NCBI RefSeq assembly: GCF_014518425.1
Contig: NZ_JACVCU010000001.1
Coordinates: 930,001-994,000 of the forward strand
Source: Terrabacter sp. MAHUQ-38
GTDB taxonomy: Bacteria > Actinomycetota > Actinomycetes > Actinomycetales > Dermatophilaceae
Length of the DNA stretch: 64,000 nucleotides
Direction of reading: 5' to 3'
Of the stretch, positions 17,839 to 26,386 are shown piece by piece. Position 1 is the stretch's first letter. Each line of letters starts with the position of its first letter. A program made the position numbers and the translations under genes. The notes beneath the pieces were generated by a model. It worked only from the letters and a program-made list of their open reading frames with translations. It was not told where the DNA came from and ran no database searches.

Positions 17839-17866
17839 GACCTGCTCCTCGCAAAAGGAGCAGGTC
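17839..17866. repeat. Perfect 11-base inverted repeat at edge of PASTA fragment
   Basis: GACCTGCTCCT (17839-17849) and AGGAGCAGGTC (17856-17866) form a perfect stem with a six-base loop. It lies 65 bases upstream of the leftward NYN gene and exactly where recognisable PASTA coding sequence begins. It could be a terminator, an operator or a scar of insertion; the sequence alone does not decide. Confidence 0.6.
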
Positions 17867-18015
17867 CCGACTCCCAATTGATCGGATCCGACGCCAACCG
17901 GATCCCGGTTCTCGACGCGAACTGGGTCGTCCTCGGTCAGGACCTCAAGGCTGGGAGCAAGGTCGCCGGTAACTCCTTCATCACCGCCACGATCAAGAAG
18001 TACAGCGACGACTGA
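17839..18015 (+). pseudogene. 5'-truncated PASTA-domain gene fragment
   Basis: An open frame ending at 18015 encodes RIPVLDANWVVLGQDLKAGS followed by KVAGNSFITATIKKY, the C-terminal half of a PASTA repeat (consensus: V.Q.PkaGskv..gs.vt..v). There is no suitable start codon, ribosome site or upstream domain; the frame upstream runs antisense through the NYN gene. PASTA repeats normally lie outside the membrane on Ser/Thr kinases or lipoproteins. I read this as the right-hand remainder of a gene interrupted by the inserted NYN/DUF6308 segment. Confidence 0.6.
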
Positions 18016-18115
18016 CGATGCCGCCCTCGATCATGACGTCATCGGGGCACGTGGCTGTCTGCCCAGACGAGGGCGCTCTGGTCCCAAGACTGATCGACAG
18101 AGAAGAAGGTGCGGC

Positions 18116-18310
18116 ATGCCGCAGTACAAGGTCGTCGAGCTCCGCGAGGGGATGATCGGCGGCAAGATGTCGGGCGACAAGCTCGAGAAGGTGCTCAACG
18201 AGTACGGCTCCAAGGGGTGGTCGCTCAAGGCGATCACGTCTGTCGATGTCAAGGGGCGCATAGGACCCGGTGGGGTCAGCGGCGTCCTGGTGACCTTCGA
18301 GAAGGCCTGA
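18116..18310 (+). CDS. DUF4177 domain small protein
   Basis: The 64-residue protein matches the DUF4177 pattern over its whole length: MPQYKVVELREGMIGGKMS, then LEKVLNEYGSKGWSLKAI, where the Gly-Trp pair is the family hallmark. Members are small cytoplasmic alpha/beta proteins of unknown function. An AGAAGAAGG element sits six bases before the ATG. It is a monocistronic unit followed at 18333 by a hairpin terminator. Confidence 0.85.
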   Translation: MPQYKVVELREGMIGGKMSGDKLEKVLNEYGSKGWSLKAITSVDVKGRIGPGGVSGVLVTFEKA

Positions 18311-18332
18311 GCCACTAGCAGGTTGGTGCGAA

Positions 18333-18362
18333 GGTGCGGCGCTCGCATTGGAGCGTCGCACC
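18333..18362. terminator. Hairpin terminator after DUF4177 gene
   Basis: GGTGCGGCGCTC (18333-18344) pairs with GAGCGTCGCACC (18351-18362), twelve pairs with one G-T wobble and a six-base loop, 22 bases after the DUF4177 stop. Confidence 0.7.
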
Positions 18363-18424
18363 GGCACTTCCCGTCCGTGCGGCAGAAGCGCGGGCGGTGC
18401 TCGTGGTTCGTCGTTCAGACCGAC

Positions 18425-18979
18425 TCACTCGCAGTTGGGGCACGGACCTGAGACGGGCATCTCCATGAAGCACGTCGGGCAGACCGCGCCGCGTCGCGCC
18501 TCCGTGGCTGCCGCCGCCCGCGGAGTGCTGGCCCGGACGACGCGAGTTCGCGCGCTCAGCGTGGGCTGCGCGTCGGCGGGGACGTCGGCTCCCCAGTGGC
18601 GGTAGCACTCCAGCCGTGCTGCGGCCGCATGCGTCTCGCGCTCGAGCGGGTCGTTGATGGGTGACTCGCCGGCGACGCGGAGCACCTCGTCGTAGCTGGC
18701 ACCGACCTGCCCGTCGTCCTTGTGGACGACCAGCGACGTGAGCGGCGGCTCGTTCCGGACGTGGTTGACCTTGACCAAGTCGGCCATCAGGCCGCCGATC
18801 CAGTTGCGCATCTGCGACTTGGTCCGCAGCGAAGATCGGCGCTGGACCTCCTCGGCGAGCTCGGAGTAGGTGATGACCGCGTTGTAGCGGCCGGCGGTCT
18901 CCACGAGCACTTCGTATGCGTGCTTCGCCCAGTAGGGCTGCGCGAACTTCGGAGTCACGTACGTCTCTTGGTCAGACAT
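18425..18979 (-). CDS. Zinc-ribbon protein of unknown function
   Basis: The 184-residue protein begins MSDQETYVTPKFAQPYWAK. Residues 15-95 are helical (YNAVITYSELAEEVQRRSSL, QMRNWIGGLMADLVKVNH) and look like a small winged-helix-type or nuclease-associated domain that I cannot name. The C-terminus ends in a four-cysteine zinc ribbon, CPTC-x9-CPNC. The ATG at 18979 is chosen because the homologous-looking part begins there; GGAGGA lies rather far upstream (about 15 bases), so the start is uncertain and an upstream start is possible. No operon partner. Possibly DNA-binding. Confidence 0.65.
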   Translation of the reverse strand: MSDQETYVTPKFAQPYWAKHAYEVLVETAGRYNAVITYSELAEEVQRRSSLRTKSQMRNWIGGLMADLVKVNHVRNEPPLTSLVVHKDDGQVGASYDEVLRVAGESPINDPLERETHAAAARLECYRHWGADVPADAQPTLSARTRVVRASTPRAAAATEARRGAVCPTCFMEMPVSGPCPNCE

Positions 18980-19253
18980 GGCCAGCCATCCGATTCCTCC
19001 ATGGGTCCACGACGAAGTACCAGTCTCCACCTGCTCGGGCTGCAACACCGACCCGGTGTCGGCTGACTGGCAGCCTCTCTACCGCTGCCCGCAGGGAAGG
19101 CCGGTCGCGTCATGGGAGCCAGCCATCGAGATGACGGCGTCACCGTGCTCTACCAAACCGGTCTGCCCTGGCGGCCGATGACGAGGTCGACGAGCACGCA
19201 GCCTCATCGGTGCGCGAGTCCTACACTCGGAGGGCAGCAGCAGAGGAGGCGAG

Positions 19254-19685
19254 ATGACGTCCGAGGTGTCAGATCTCGTGCTCCGGATGGCCGAGCGTAT
19301 GAACGCCCATGACCTCGACGGCATGGTGGCGCTCATGCACCCGGACTACCGCAGTGAGCAACCGTTCCACCCGGACCGCAACTTCGTCGGCCGCGCCCAG
19401 ATGAAGGCGAACTGGGGCGCACTGCTGACCGGCATCCCGGACCTTCGCGCCGAGGTCGTGCGAGCCACCCAGGACGGCACGACGAGCTGGAGCGAGTGGC
19501 ACTGGTGGGGCACGCGCGAGGGCGGCGAGCCGTTCGAGCTGAGAGGCATCGCCCTGTTCGACGTCGTCGACGGGCTCATCACCGCCGGTCGGCTGTTCAC
19601 CGAGCCCGTGGAGCAGGCGGGCAGCGGCATCGCCGCCTCCGTCGAGGCCCAGTCCGGACGAAAGCCGGCGCTCGAGGAGGAGTAG
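19254..19685 (+). CDS. SnoaL-like (NTF2-fold) protein
   Basis: The 143-residue protein has the SnoaL/NTF2 pattern: a first helix VLRMAERMNAHDLDGMVALM, HPDYRSEQPF, then GRAQMKANWGALLTGIPDLR and a beta-rich second half (WSEWHWWGTREGGEPFELRG). Such folds act as polyketide cyclases, dehydratases or small-molecule binding proteins; the substrate is unknown here. AGGAGG sits four bases before the ATG. It is a single-gene unit ended by the 19764 hairpin. Confidence 0.85.
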   Translation: MTSEVSDLVLRMAERMNAHDLDGMVALMHPDYRSEQPFHPDRNFVGRAQMKANWGALLTGIPDLRAEVVRATQDGTTSWSEWHWWGTREGGEPFELRGIALFDVVDGLITAGRLFTEPVEQAGSGIAASVEAQSGRKPALEEE

Positions 19686-19763
19686 CGCTCCCGCCTGGCC
19701 GACCCCGAGCCCCGGGTTCGGCAGCTATCGCTGGCTGTCGAGGTACGCCGGGCCGCGAACGGG

Positions 19764-19795
19764 CGTATGCCGCCGGGCGGGCCCGGCGGCATACG
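19764..19795. terminator. Bidirectional hairpin terminator built from two GTATGCCG octamers
   Basis: CGTATGCCGCCGGG (19764-19777) and CCCGGCGGCATACG (19782-19795) form a perfect 14-pair stem with a CGGG loop between convergent genes; the right arm is followed by a T-richer tail. Both arms contain the window's over-represented octamer in opposite orientation. Confidence 0.8.
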
Positions 19796-19821
19796 GCCTT
19801 GTCTCTCTGGTGCAGTGAGCG

Positions 19822-21345
19822 TCAGCTCGTGGCGAGGACCACCTCTCCGGGCGGAGGCGGCGGGCGGAAGTTGCCCTTGGACTTGGTCCCGTTGATGAGG
19901 TTCGTGCTCATCGCGTAGGACAGCACGGCGTACGCGACCGCGTCGCTGTTCTCGGCGAGCGCGGTGTTGTTGTTGTTGGCGTACGTGTCACAGGCCTGGT
20001 GGTAGCAGGGGTCGTAGGCCTGTCCGGCCGTGCCACCCCAGATCGCCGCCTCCTGCGCCGTCTTGATCCCCTCGGCGCCGGTGAAGAGCCCACCGGAGGG
20101 CACGCCGCTCGCGATGAACGGGCCGTAGTCCGAGCGGCCGCTGAAGTCGGTGCCCTTGAACGGCAGGCCTCGTGAGGTGAAGTACGCCTCGAAGGTCTTC
20201 TCGATCTGCGCCGAACCAGCAGGCCCAGGCCCTGCACCCGTCCTGTCGGAGTCGTCGCCGTCGTAGATGAAGAAGACGTAGTTCGGCGACCCGATCATGT
20301 CGAAGTTGAGGTAGAGCGCGATCTTCTGCAGCTCGGCCATGGGCAGGGTGTTGACGTAGAACGTCGAGCCGATGAGGTTGGCCTCCTCTGCGCCCCACCA
20401 GGCGAAGCGCAGGGTGTTCTGCGGCTTGACCTTGGCCAGGTTCTCGGCGATCTCGACGAGAGCTGCGGACCCGCTGCCGTTGTCGTTGATGCCTGGGCCC
20501 GCGTTGACCGAGTCGAGGTGGGCGCCGGCCATGACGACGTTGCTTGAGTTCTTGCCGCGCAGCTCGGCGAGGACGTTGGACGTCGTCACGGTCTCGCGCA
20601 GGGTGTCGGTCTTGAGGTGGACGATCAGCCCTGGCGTAGCCGCCAGCTCGAGGCCGAGAGCCTGCTCGATGCCGACGACCGGGACGTTTCCGGTGAAGCC
20701 GGCCCCGAGGGTGCCGTTGAGCGGTCCGGCGATGTTGTTGTAGACGATGACGCCGGTCGCGCCGGCGGCGATCGCGTTCGAGGCCTTGAGGGCGAAGGTG
20801 CAGGCCACGGGGAAGCCGGTGGGGGTCCCGCGCGAGACCAGCGCAATGTTCCCGGCGGGGAAACCGGCCCAGTCCGAGGCCACGCAGCCGCGCTGGTCGC
20901 CGGACGGCGTGCTCACGGCGGCAGTCACGTCGCCGCTGCCCGAGTACGACATGATGTTGTGCGGCAGCGACCGTGCGACGGGCGCGACCTCTTCGAGGAC
21001 CGACGGCGAGAGCTCCTCGAAGGTGACGAAGTCGAAGGGCTGCGTGGTCACGGTCCAGCCCGCCGCCCGAAGCTTGTCGGCGACGTAGGCGGCTGAGGCG
21101 TCGAAGCCCGGCGAGCCGGAGAAGCGCGTCCCGCCGTTGGCGTCGGCGATGGCCTGCAGCGCGGCCTGGTGCTCGCGGACCCCGGCGAGCTCGACGCACT
21201 CGAGCAGGCTGGCGATGGTGCTGTTGACCCGGGCAGCACACGTGGCCGGTGCGGCCGTGGCATTGGTCGCCGACGACCCCGCGGCGGCGATGACGAGGGC
21301 GGCCGAGGCGAAGGCAGCCGCGAATCGGGTGTTGCGCAATCGCAT
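19822..21345 (-). CDS. Secreted M28 family aminopeptidase with PA domain
   Basis: The 507-residue protein has a signal peptide (MRLRNTRFAAAFASAALVIA, cleavage near ATA-AP about residue 32), a helical start, a protease-associated insert (about 150-240), and the M28 zinc-peptidase core with all five expected ligands: H276 (GAHLDS), D288 (INDNGSG), E320/E321 (WGAEE; catalytic Glu plus ligand), D349 (NFDMIGS) and H449 (CYHQACD). This is the Streptomyces griseus aminopeptidase/aminopeptidase Y arrangement: removal of N-terminal residues from peptides outside the cell. A Pro-rich tail ends the chain. Start: ATG 21345 with AGAAGGAG eight bases upstream. Monocistronic, convergent with the SnoaL gene. 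Confidence 0.92.
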   Translation of the reverse strand: MRLRNTRFAAAFASAALVIAAAGSSATNATAAPATCAARVNSTIASLLECVELAGVREHQAALQAIADANGGTRFSGSPGFDASAAYVADKLRAAGWTVTTQPFDFVTFEELSPSVLEEVAPVARSLPHNIMSYSGSGDVTAAVSTPSGDQRGCVASDWAGFPAGNIALVSRGTPTGFPVACTFALKASNAIAAGATGVIVYNNIAGPLNGTLGAGFTGNVPVVGIEQALGLELAATPGLIVHLKTDTLRETVTTSNVLAELRGKNSSNVVMAGAHLDSVNAGPGINDNGSGSAALVEIAENLAKVKPQNTLRFAWWGAEEANLIGSTFYVNTLPMAELQKIALYLNFDMIGSPNYVFFIYDGDDSDRTGAGPGPAGSAQIEKTFEAYFTSRGLPFKGTDFSGRSDYGPFIASGVPSGGLFTGAEGIKTAQEAAIWGGTAGQAYDPCYHQACDTYANNNNTALAENSDAVAYAVLSYAMSTNLINGTKSKGNFRPPPPPGEVVLATS

Positions 21346-21641
21346 GTGAGGTGCTCCTTCTGGAAGGTCACGCGCATCGGCGCGGTGCGCCGACGGCATA
21401 CGGAATCCGTTGGTGCGCAAAGCGGCTCGAGATCAGGGGCGGCCTCCACTCTCAGCCGACCCCCGGCGTGGAGGGGGTGACCGGTACGACGCCGCGGCGA
21501 ACGGTGCGCGCAAACTGACCTCGGATCCGCGTGGACGGAGCCCCCGATCCTCCGACGGTAGCGGCGCCGCCTCCGCTCGTCACGCCTTCGGCCGAGAGCC
21601 GAGGACAAACCCCCGCAACCGGGTCTCGCCGCCCCGCGTGC
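21346..21641. other. Gap between GH15 gene and M28 gene
   Basis: About 296 bases upstream of the M28 peptidase gene. It should hold the M28 promoter, but I see no convincing -35/-10 pair; it contains one CGGCATACG element (21394-21402) and no coding frame with a ribosome site. Confidence 0.4.
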
Positions 21642-23537
21642 TCACTCCTGGTCGGGCGCGGTCTCCTGCGCGATGACGTGCATGACGGCGTTGATCAGGG
21701 CCAGGTGGGTGAACGCCTGCGGGAAGTTCCCGAGGTGCCGCCCGGTGCGCGTGTCGATCTCCTCCGCGTACAGCTCGAGCGGACCGGCCAGCGACAGCAG
21801 CTTGGCGCACAGCTCGTGCGCGCGCTTCGTCTCACCGATCTCCGAGAGCGCCGACACCAGCCAGAACGAGCAGATCGTGAACGTGCCCTCCTCGCCGGCG
21901 AACCCGTCGTCCGTCTCGTCGACCCGGTACCGCAGCACGAGCCCGTCCGACGTCAGCTCGTCGGCGATGGCGAGCACCGTCGCCCGGATGATCGGGTCGT
22001 CCGGCGGCAGGAACCGCACCAGCGGCGCCAGCAGCAGCGACGCGTCCAGCGCCTCCGACCCGTAGTACTGCGTCAACACACCCCGGGAGTCGACGCCGTG
22101 CTCGAGGATGTCGTCCTTGATCTCGTCGGCGGCGAGCCGCCACTGCGCAGCCTCGTCCTCCCGCCCGATCATCGACGCGAGAAGCGAGCCCCGGTCGGCC
22201 GCGACCCAGCACATGATCTTCGACGACGTGAAGTGCTGCAGCTCCCCGCGCACCTCCCAGATGCCGGCGTCCGGCTCGCGCCAGTGCTTCAGCGCCGCCT
22301 CGACCTGCTTGCCGAGGATCGGCCAGATGCGCCCGTCGAGGTGGTCGGCCACCTTCGAGTGCAGGTAGACCGAGTCGAGCAGCGCGCCCCAGACGTCGTG
22401 CTGCACCTGCGAGTGCGCGGCGTTGCCGACGCGCACGGGCCGCGACGCGGCATACCCGGGCAGATGCTCGAGCACCGACTCGGGAAGGTCGCGCTCCCCA
22501 CCGATCCCGTACATGATCTGCAGGTCGTCGTCCCGCTCGGCCAGGTCGGCGATGAAGGAGAAGAAGTCGACGGCCTCCCAGTCGAACCCGAGCGAGTACA
22601 TGCCCCACAGGGCAAAGGTCGCGTCGCGGATCCACGAGTAGCGGTAGTCGTAGTTCCGTTCTCCGCCAGGGGTTTCCGGTAGGGACGTCGTCGCCGCCGC
22701 CGCGATGGCCCCGGTCGGCGCGTACGTCAGACCCTTGAGCGTCAGCGCGCTGCGCTGGAGATAGCTGCGCCACGGGTGGTCTGGGAACTTGCCCCGCGCG
22801 AGCCAGTGCTGCCAGTGGTGCGCCGTCCACTCGAGCCGCTCGTGGGCCTCCTCGTGCGTCAGAGGAGGCGGCAGCTCGCCCCACGACAACGCGATGAACC
22901 GCTCGTCGCCCTCCTTGAGCAGCGTCCGCGCCGTCGCCTGCCCGCCCTCGAAACCGAGGCGCAGGTCGGTCGTGAGGGTGAGCGCGATGTCCGACCCCTC
23001 GGCTTGGGCATGGCCCTGGTGGTAGCCGCGCTCGGTGTAGTCCCACGTCATCGGTCGCCGGCCGTAGTCGATGACGGGCTCGCACTCCATCACCGTCTGC
23101 ACCTCACCGGACACGCAGCGGATGGTGCGCAGCAGCGTGTGCTCGGCGTCGTAGTCCATCGGGGTGCGTCGGTGCTTGGGCGACACCTTGTCGTCGTGGT
23201 GCCACGGGCCCAGGAGCAGCACGTCACGCACGATGATCCACCCGGTCGGCGTGCCCCAGCTCGTCTCGAGCACCATCGTGCCCGGCAGGTACCGGCGCGC
23301 CGTCGGCACAGCCACATCCGCCGGCTTCAGACAGAACCGGCCCGCGTGGCGGCCCAGCAGCGTCCCGAAGATGCTCGGCGAGTCCAGGCGGGGCAGGCAC
23401 ATCCAGTCGATGTCGCCCCCGGGCGCCACGAGCGCCGTCACCTCGCCGTCGGACAGGAACCCGTAGTCCGCGATCGGCACGGTCTTGACGTGCGTCGTCG
23501 TGACCTTGCCGCCGCTGGTGTGTGTGCTCGGGACCAT
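21642..23537 (-). CDS. Glycoside hydrolase family 15 (glucoamylase/trehalase-like)
   Basis: The 631-residue protein has the two-part GH15 layout: an N-terminal beta-sandwich (IADYGFLSDGEVTALVAPGG, then DWMCLPRLDSPSIFGTLL) and a C-terminal (alpha/alpha)6 barrel with YDYRYSWIRDATFALWGMY and the acidic catalytic region GFAGEEGTFTICSFW. In actinobacteria this group includes trehalases (Rv2402-like) and glucoamylases that release glucose from alpha-linked glucans; which substrate applies cannot be settled here. No signal peptide, so cytoplasmic. Start ATG 23537 with GAAGG close upstream. The 295-base gap to the M28 gene on its 3' side holds no gene that I can see. Confidence 0.9.
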   Translation of the reverse strand: MVPSTHTSGGKVTTTHVKTVPIADYGFLSDGEVTALVAPGGDIDWMCLPRLDSPSIFGTLLGRHAGRFCLKPADVAVPTARRYLPGTMVLETSWGTPTGWIIVRDVLLLGPWHHDDKVSPKHRRTPMDYDAEHTLLRTIRCVSGEVQTVMECEPVIDYGRRPMTWDYTERGYHQGHAQAEGSDIALTLTTDLRLGFEGGQATARTLLKEGDERFIALSWGELPPPLTHEEAHERLEWTAHHWQHWLARGKFPDHPWRSYLQRSALTLKGLTYAPTGAIAAAATTSLPETPGGERNYDYRYSWIRDATFALWGMYSLGFDWEAVDFFSFIADLAERDDDLQIMYGIGGERDLPESVLEHLPGYAASRPVRVGNAAHSQVQHDVWGALLDSVYLHSKVADHLDGRIWPILGKQVEAALKHWREPDAGIWEVRGELQHFTSSKIMCWVAADRGSLLASMIGREDEAAQWRLAADEIKDDILEHGVDSRGVLTQYYGSEALDASLLLAPLVRFLPPDDPIIRATVLAIADELTSDGLVLRYRVDETDDGFAGEEGTFTICSFWLVSALSEIGETKRAHELCAKLLSLAGPLELYAEEIDTRTGRHLGNFPQAFTHLALINAVMHVIAQETAPDQE

Positions 23538-23614
23538 GCCTTCAGGTTCGCCTGCGCGACGCGTGTCCACAAGACCCGCTCCCGAGGCCGTATGCCGGGT
23601 GGCCGCCGGCGCGG

Positions 23615-25555
23615 CTAGGTGGCGCGGGGCTGCAGCGCCTGGACCCAGGCCGCCAGGTTCGGCATGCCCATCTGCTGGCCGAACGCGAACGCCGCCTCCG
23701 AGCCGTCCTGCTCCCGGAACCGCACGACCAGCGCGCGCTTCTTGCCCGCCTCGCACGCGGTGATGCTCGACCGGGGCACGTCGAGGTCGCGCTTGCCGGA
23801 GTACGACCGGAAGACCAGCCGTTGCGAGGTGAGCAGCAGCTCGCCCGGCTTGGAGCTGAGCACGGTCATGCCCATCTGGGCTCCCTTCCAGCACAGGATG
23901 TTCGGGACTCGCGCCACCACCTCCTCGGTCGCTTGCGTCGGCATGTCGTTGCTCATGGTTTCCGTCCTTTGTTCGGTGGTGGGTTGGTGTCGCGGTCTCG
24001 TGAGCTCGCCCAGCTGCTCGCGCTGCTCGGCAGAGAGCTGCTCGCGCAGCCGCTCACCGTGCGCGCGTGCCTGGCTCGCGGACGAGCCGAGCAGCGCTGC
24101 CACGAGCCTCGGTCCGAGGACCGGGTCCGGACGGCATACGTTCGACCAGAGGTGCATGACCGCGATGTGCACGCCGGGCCCCGAGCCGGGCATCGGCATA
24201 CGCGCCGTCGTGGTGACCAGGTCGGCCGGCAGCACCCGCAGCGCCAGCGAGAGGATCTCGGAGGCGGCTCGGCCGCCGTGGTCGTGGCAGAGGTAGAACC
24301 ACGCCACGCTGTCGTCGGGGTCGGCCTCGACCCGGGCGAGGAGGAGTGGCAGCGGGTCGATCCCGTACAGCGGAGCCAGGGTGATCGCGGTGATGAACGA
24401 CGGGTCGTCGTGCCGCAGCGCACGGTCGACCGCAGCGCGCGACGCCTCCTCGGAGAGCAGCTTGCGGCAGCGTTCGGCGAGGTCGGCGCGCACGGGCCGG
24501 TCGAGGGCCCCGTAGGCCGGCGAATCGGGGTCCTCGAGGTCCTTCCACAACGTGTGGGTGAAGCCCAGGTCGTCGACGGTCACCGCCTCCGCCGGGAGCA
24601 TCGACAGGCCGAGGAACCACTTGTCGAGCACCTCGCCCATGACGGGGAAGGCGTCGATGCTCGCACCGGGAGAGTACGGGTCGAGCAGCGCCCGGGCGAT
24701 GCCGCGCGCGCCGTCGAGGCCGCTGCGCTGCAGCTCGCCCTGCTCGTCGAACGTCCACATCCACCGGGCGACATCGACTCGCTCGGCGACGAGGGGCGCC
24801 GTGTAGCCGTCGCTCACGGTGTTGCTCCAGCCCTCCTCGACGAGCCAGCGGTCCACGTCCGTAGACCGTTGCTCCAGCGCCAGGAGCGCCTCGACGGCGT
24901 GAACGCGTCCCCAGCCGGTGTGCCAGCGCGCGAGGTCGAGGAGCATCCCCTCGGCGAGTTCTCCGTGCGCCCGCAGCAGCGAGCACGCCTCTGCGCTGAA
25001 CTCGGTGAGGCGGCCCAGGTCCGCCGCCGGTCTGACGATCGGGTACCAGTCGAGCAGGGCGGCCGCCGCGAGACCCGCCTTGGCCGGGCCGCGGTGACGG
25101 CTCCGACACACCAGCCAGCCGCTGACGAGCGCGGCAGCCTCCGTGAAACGCCGTCGCTGGTCGTCGCCGGACACGTCACGGCCGTGCGCGGCCACCGCGT
25201 TCGCGACGTCACGGGGCGTCGCGAGCTCGACGGCATCGAGCGCGTTGTACGCGTCGAGGAGCGTCTCGCGGTCGAGCGTGCGGGCCGCGGCGCGATGGAT
25301 GGCCTCGATGAGGGTGACGAACGGAGCCTGCGCGTCATCCGAAGGCCCGACGTGATGACCGAGCACGCCCGCGAGAGCGCCGGGTGCCCAGAGGAGCTCG
25401 TCGTCCGCCACCGGCTTCGGCACGGGCAATGGCGCGTCGGGGCTCGTCGCGGCCACGGCGACCTCGCGCAGCGTCGGCCCTTCGAACGGCGGGTCCCACA
25501 GCGCCACCGAGCCGGGGTCGGCCAGGCCCAGCCAGAAGTCGTCGCCGGTGCTCAC
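23615..25555 (-). CDS. Large helical protein with C-terminal GRAM-like domain
   Basis: The 646-residue soluble protein is the last gene of the first ini-like operon. Residues 1-520 are helix-rich and HEAT-like (short repeated amphipathic helices, for example RVHAVEALLALEQRSTDVDR) with no catalytic motif I recognise. Residues about 535-646 form a distinct GRAM/PH-like beta domain (NILCWKGAQMGMTVLSSKPG, then LLLTSQRLVFRSYSGKRDL), typical of membrane- or lipid-binding modules. A possible internal start, ATG 23956 preceded by AAAGGA, would make the GRAM-like part a separate 113-residue protein. The GTG start at 25555 overlaps the stop of the GrpE-like gene (GTGA). It may attach the machine to the membrane (inference). 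Confidence 0.65.
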   Translation of the reverse strand: MSTGDDFWLGLADPGSVALWDPPFEGPTLREVAVAATSPDAPLPVPKPVADDELLWAPGALAGVLGHHVGPSDDAQAPFVTLIEAIHRAAARTLDRETLLDAYNALDAVELATPRDVANAVAAHGRDVSGDDQRRRFTEAAALVSGWLVCRSRHRGPAKAGLAAAALLDWYPIVRPAADLGRLTEFSAEACSLLRAHGELAEGMLLDLARWHTGWGRVHAVEALLALEQRSTDVDRWLVEEGWSNTVSDGYTAPLVAERVDVARWMWTFDEQGELQRSGLDGARGIARALLDPYSPGASIDAFPVMGEVLDKWFLGLSMLPAEAVTVDDLGFTHTLWKDLEDPDSPAYGALDRPVRADLAERCRKLLSEEASRAAVDRALRHDDPSFITAITLAPLYGIDPLPLLLARVEADPDDSVAWFYLCHDHGGRAASEILSLALRVLPADLVTTTARMPMPGSGPGVHIAVMHLWSNVCRPDPVLGPRLVAALLGSSASQARAHGERLREQLSAEQREQLGELTRPRHQPTTEQRTETMSNDMPTQATEEVVARVPNILCWKGAQMGMTVLSSKPGELLLTSQRLVFRSYSGKRDLDVPRSSITACEAGKKRALVVRFREQDGSEAAFAFGQQMGMPNLAAWVQALQPRAT

Positions 25556-26385
25556 GGATGCACGCCCGTCGCTGCGTGGGCCCGCACGTCGCTGACCCGG
25601 ATCACCTGCCGCGCGTCGGCCCAACCCGGACGGACGACCTCGCTCACCGTGCCCGCCGCACCGGCGCTCCCGTGCGGGGCGATGCCCACGACCTGGTGCC
25701 TCGTGGGGTCGACCGGGTCACCCGGACTCACGGGGAGGCGGACGACGCCGATGGCTGCGAGCTGCCGCTCGACGACGGCACGCTCGGCCTCGGTGCCGGC
25801 CAGGTCGAACGCGTGGATGAGGTCGGCCACCTCGGCGTCCGTCGGCGCGAATGCCGCACGCTCCGTGCCGTCCCCACTGTCCCCGCCCGAGCTGGGTTGC
25901 CAGATCGCTGGAGCGCCGAGGTGACCCTGCCGACTCGGCGCTCGCCTGCTCTCCGGTCGTCGCCCGCGGCGCCCAGCCAGGGCGGCGGCGACCAGCGCGA
26001 CGAGGACCAGCAGGCCGAGTGCGCCCAACGCGATCGGCACGAGCCCGATCCCGTCCGACCCGACCGCTGCGGGCAGGCCGGGGACGACAGTCGCCGTCGA
26101 CGGGGAGACCGTTGCCGTCGACGTGCCGAGCGTCGCCGTGGACGGGGCCGACGGCGTGGCGGCCGCCGGTGACGTGGACGGTGCGGCCGGTACGGGTCCG
26201 CCGGTCGCGGTCCCGGGGGTGGCGACGGTTCCCGGGATGGTCGGCATGACGACGCCGGTGGTGGCCGCGGCGGGCACAGCCGGAAGGGGCACGCCGGTCG
26301 CGCCCGGCACCGTCGGCCCCGCCACGGCGGGGCACGGCGTGCCCGCAGCGAAGCACTGGGTCGAGGTGCCGGGCACGGCGACCAC
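25552..26385 (-). CDS. Membrane-anchored GrpE-like nucleotide exchange factor
   Basis: The 277-residue protein has a Pro/Ala/Thr-rich N-terminal 110 residues, one transmembrane helix (112-138, GLVPIALGALGLLVLVALVA), an Arg-rich stop-transfer patch, and a cytoplasmic tail. The tail (about 180-277) resembles the GrpE beta-head: VERQLAAIGVVRLPVSPGDP, DPTRHQVVGI, then GTVSEVVRPGW and QVIRVSDVRAH. GrpE releases ADP from Hsp70; the two minimal Hsp70s 6-10 kb away are the natural partners. The usual long N-terminal GrpE helix is missing. GTG start one base after the upstream stop. The GrpE assignment is motif-based. Confidence 0.6.
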   Translation of the reverse strand: MVAVPGTSTQCFAAGTPCPAVAGPTVPGATGVPLPAVPAAATTGVVMPTIPGTVATPGTATGGPVPAAPSTSPAAATPSAPSTATLGTSTATVSPSTATVVPGLPAAVGSDGIGLVPIALGALGLLVLVALVAAALAGRRGRRPESRRAPSRQGHLGAPAIWQPSSGGDSGDGTERAAFAPTDAEVADLIHAFDLAGTEAERAVVERQLAAIGVVRLPVSPGDPVDPTRHQVVGIAPHGSAGAAGTVSEVVRPGWADARQVIRVSDVRAHAATGVHP

Positions 26386-26386
26386 C

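Noticed and set aside
23522-25924. 800-codon plus-strand frame opposite the GRAM-like gene
   Set aside because: No ribosome site or domain; composition is that of an antisense high-G+C frame. The minus-strand gene has coupled start and recognisable domains.
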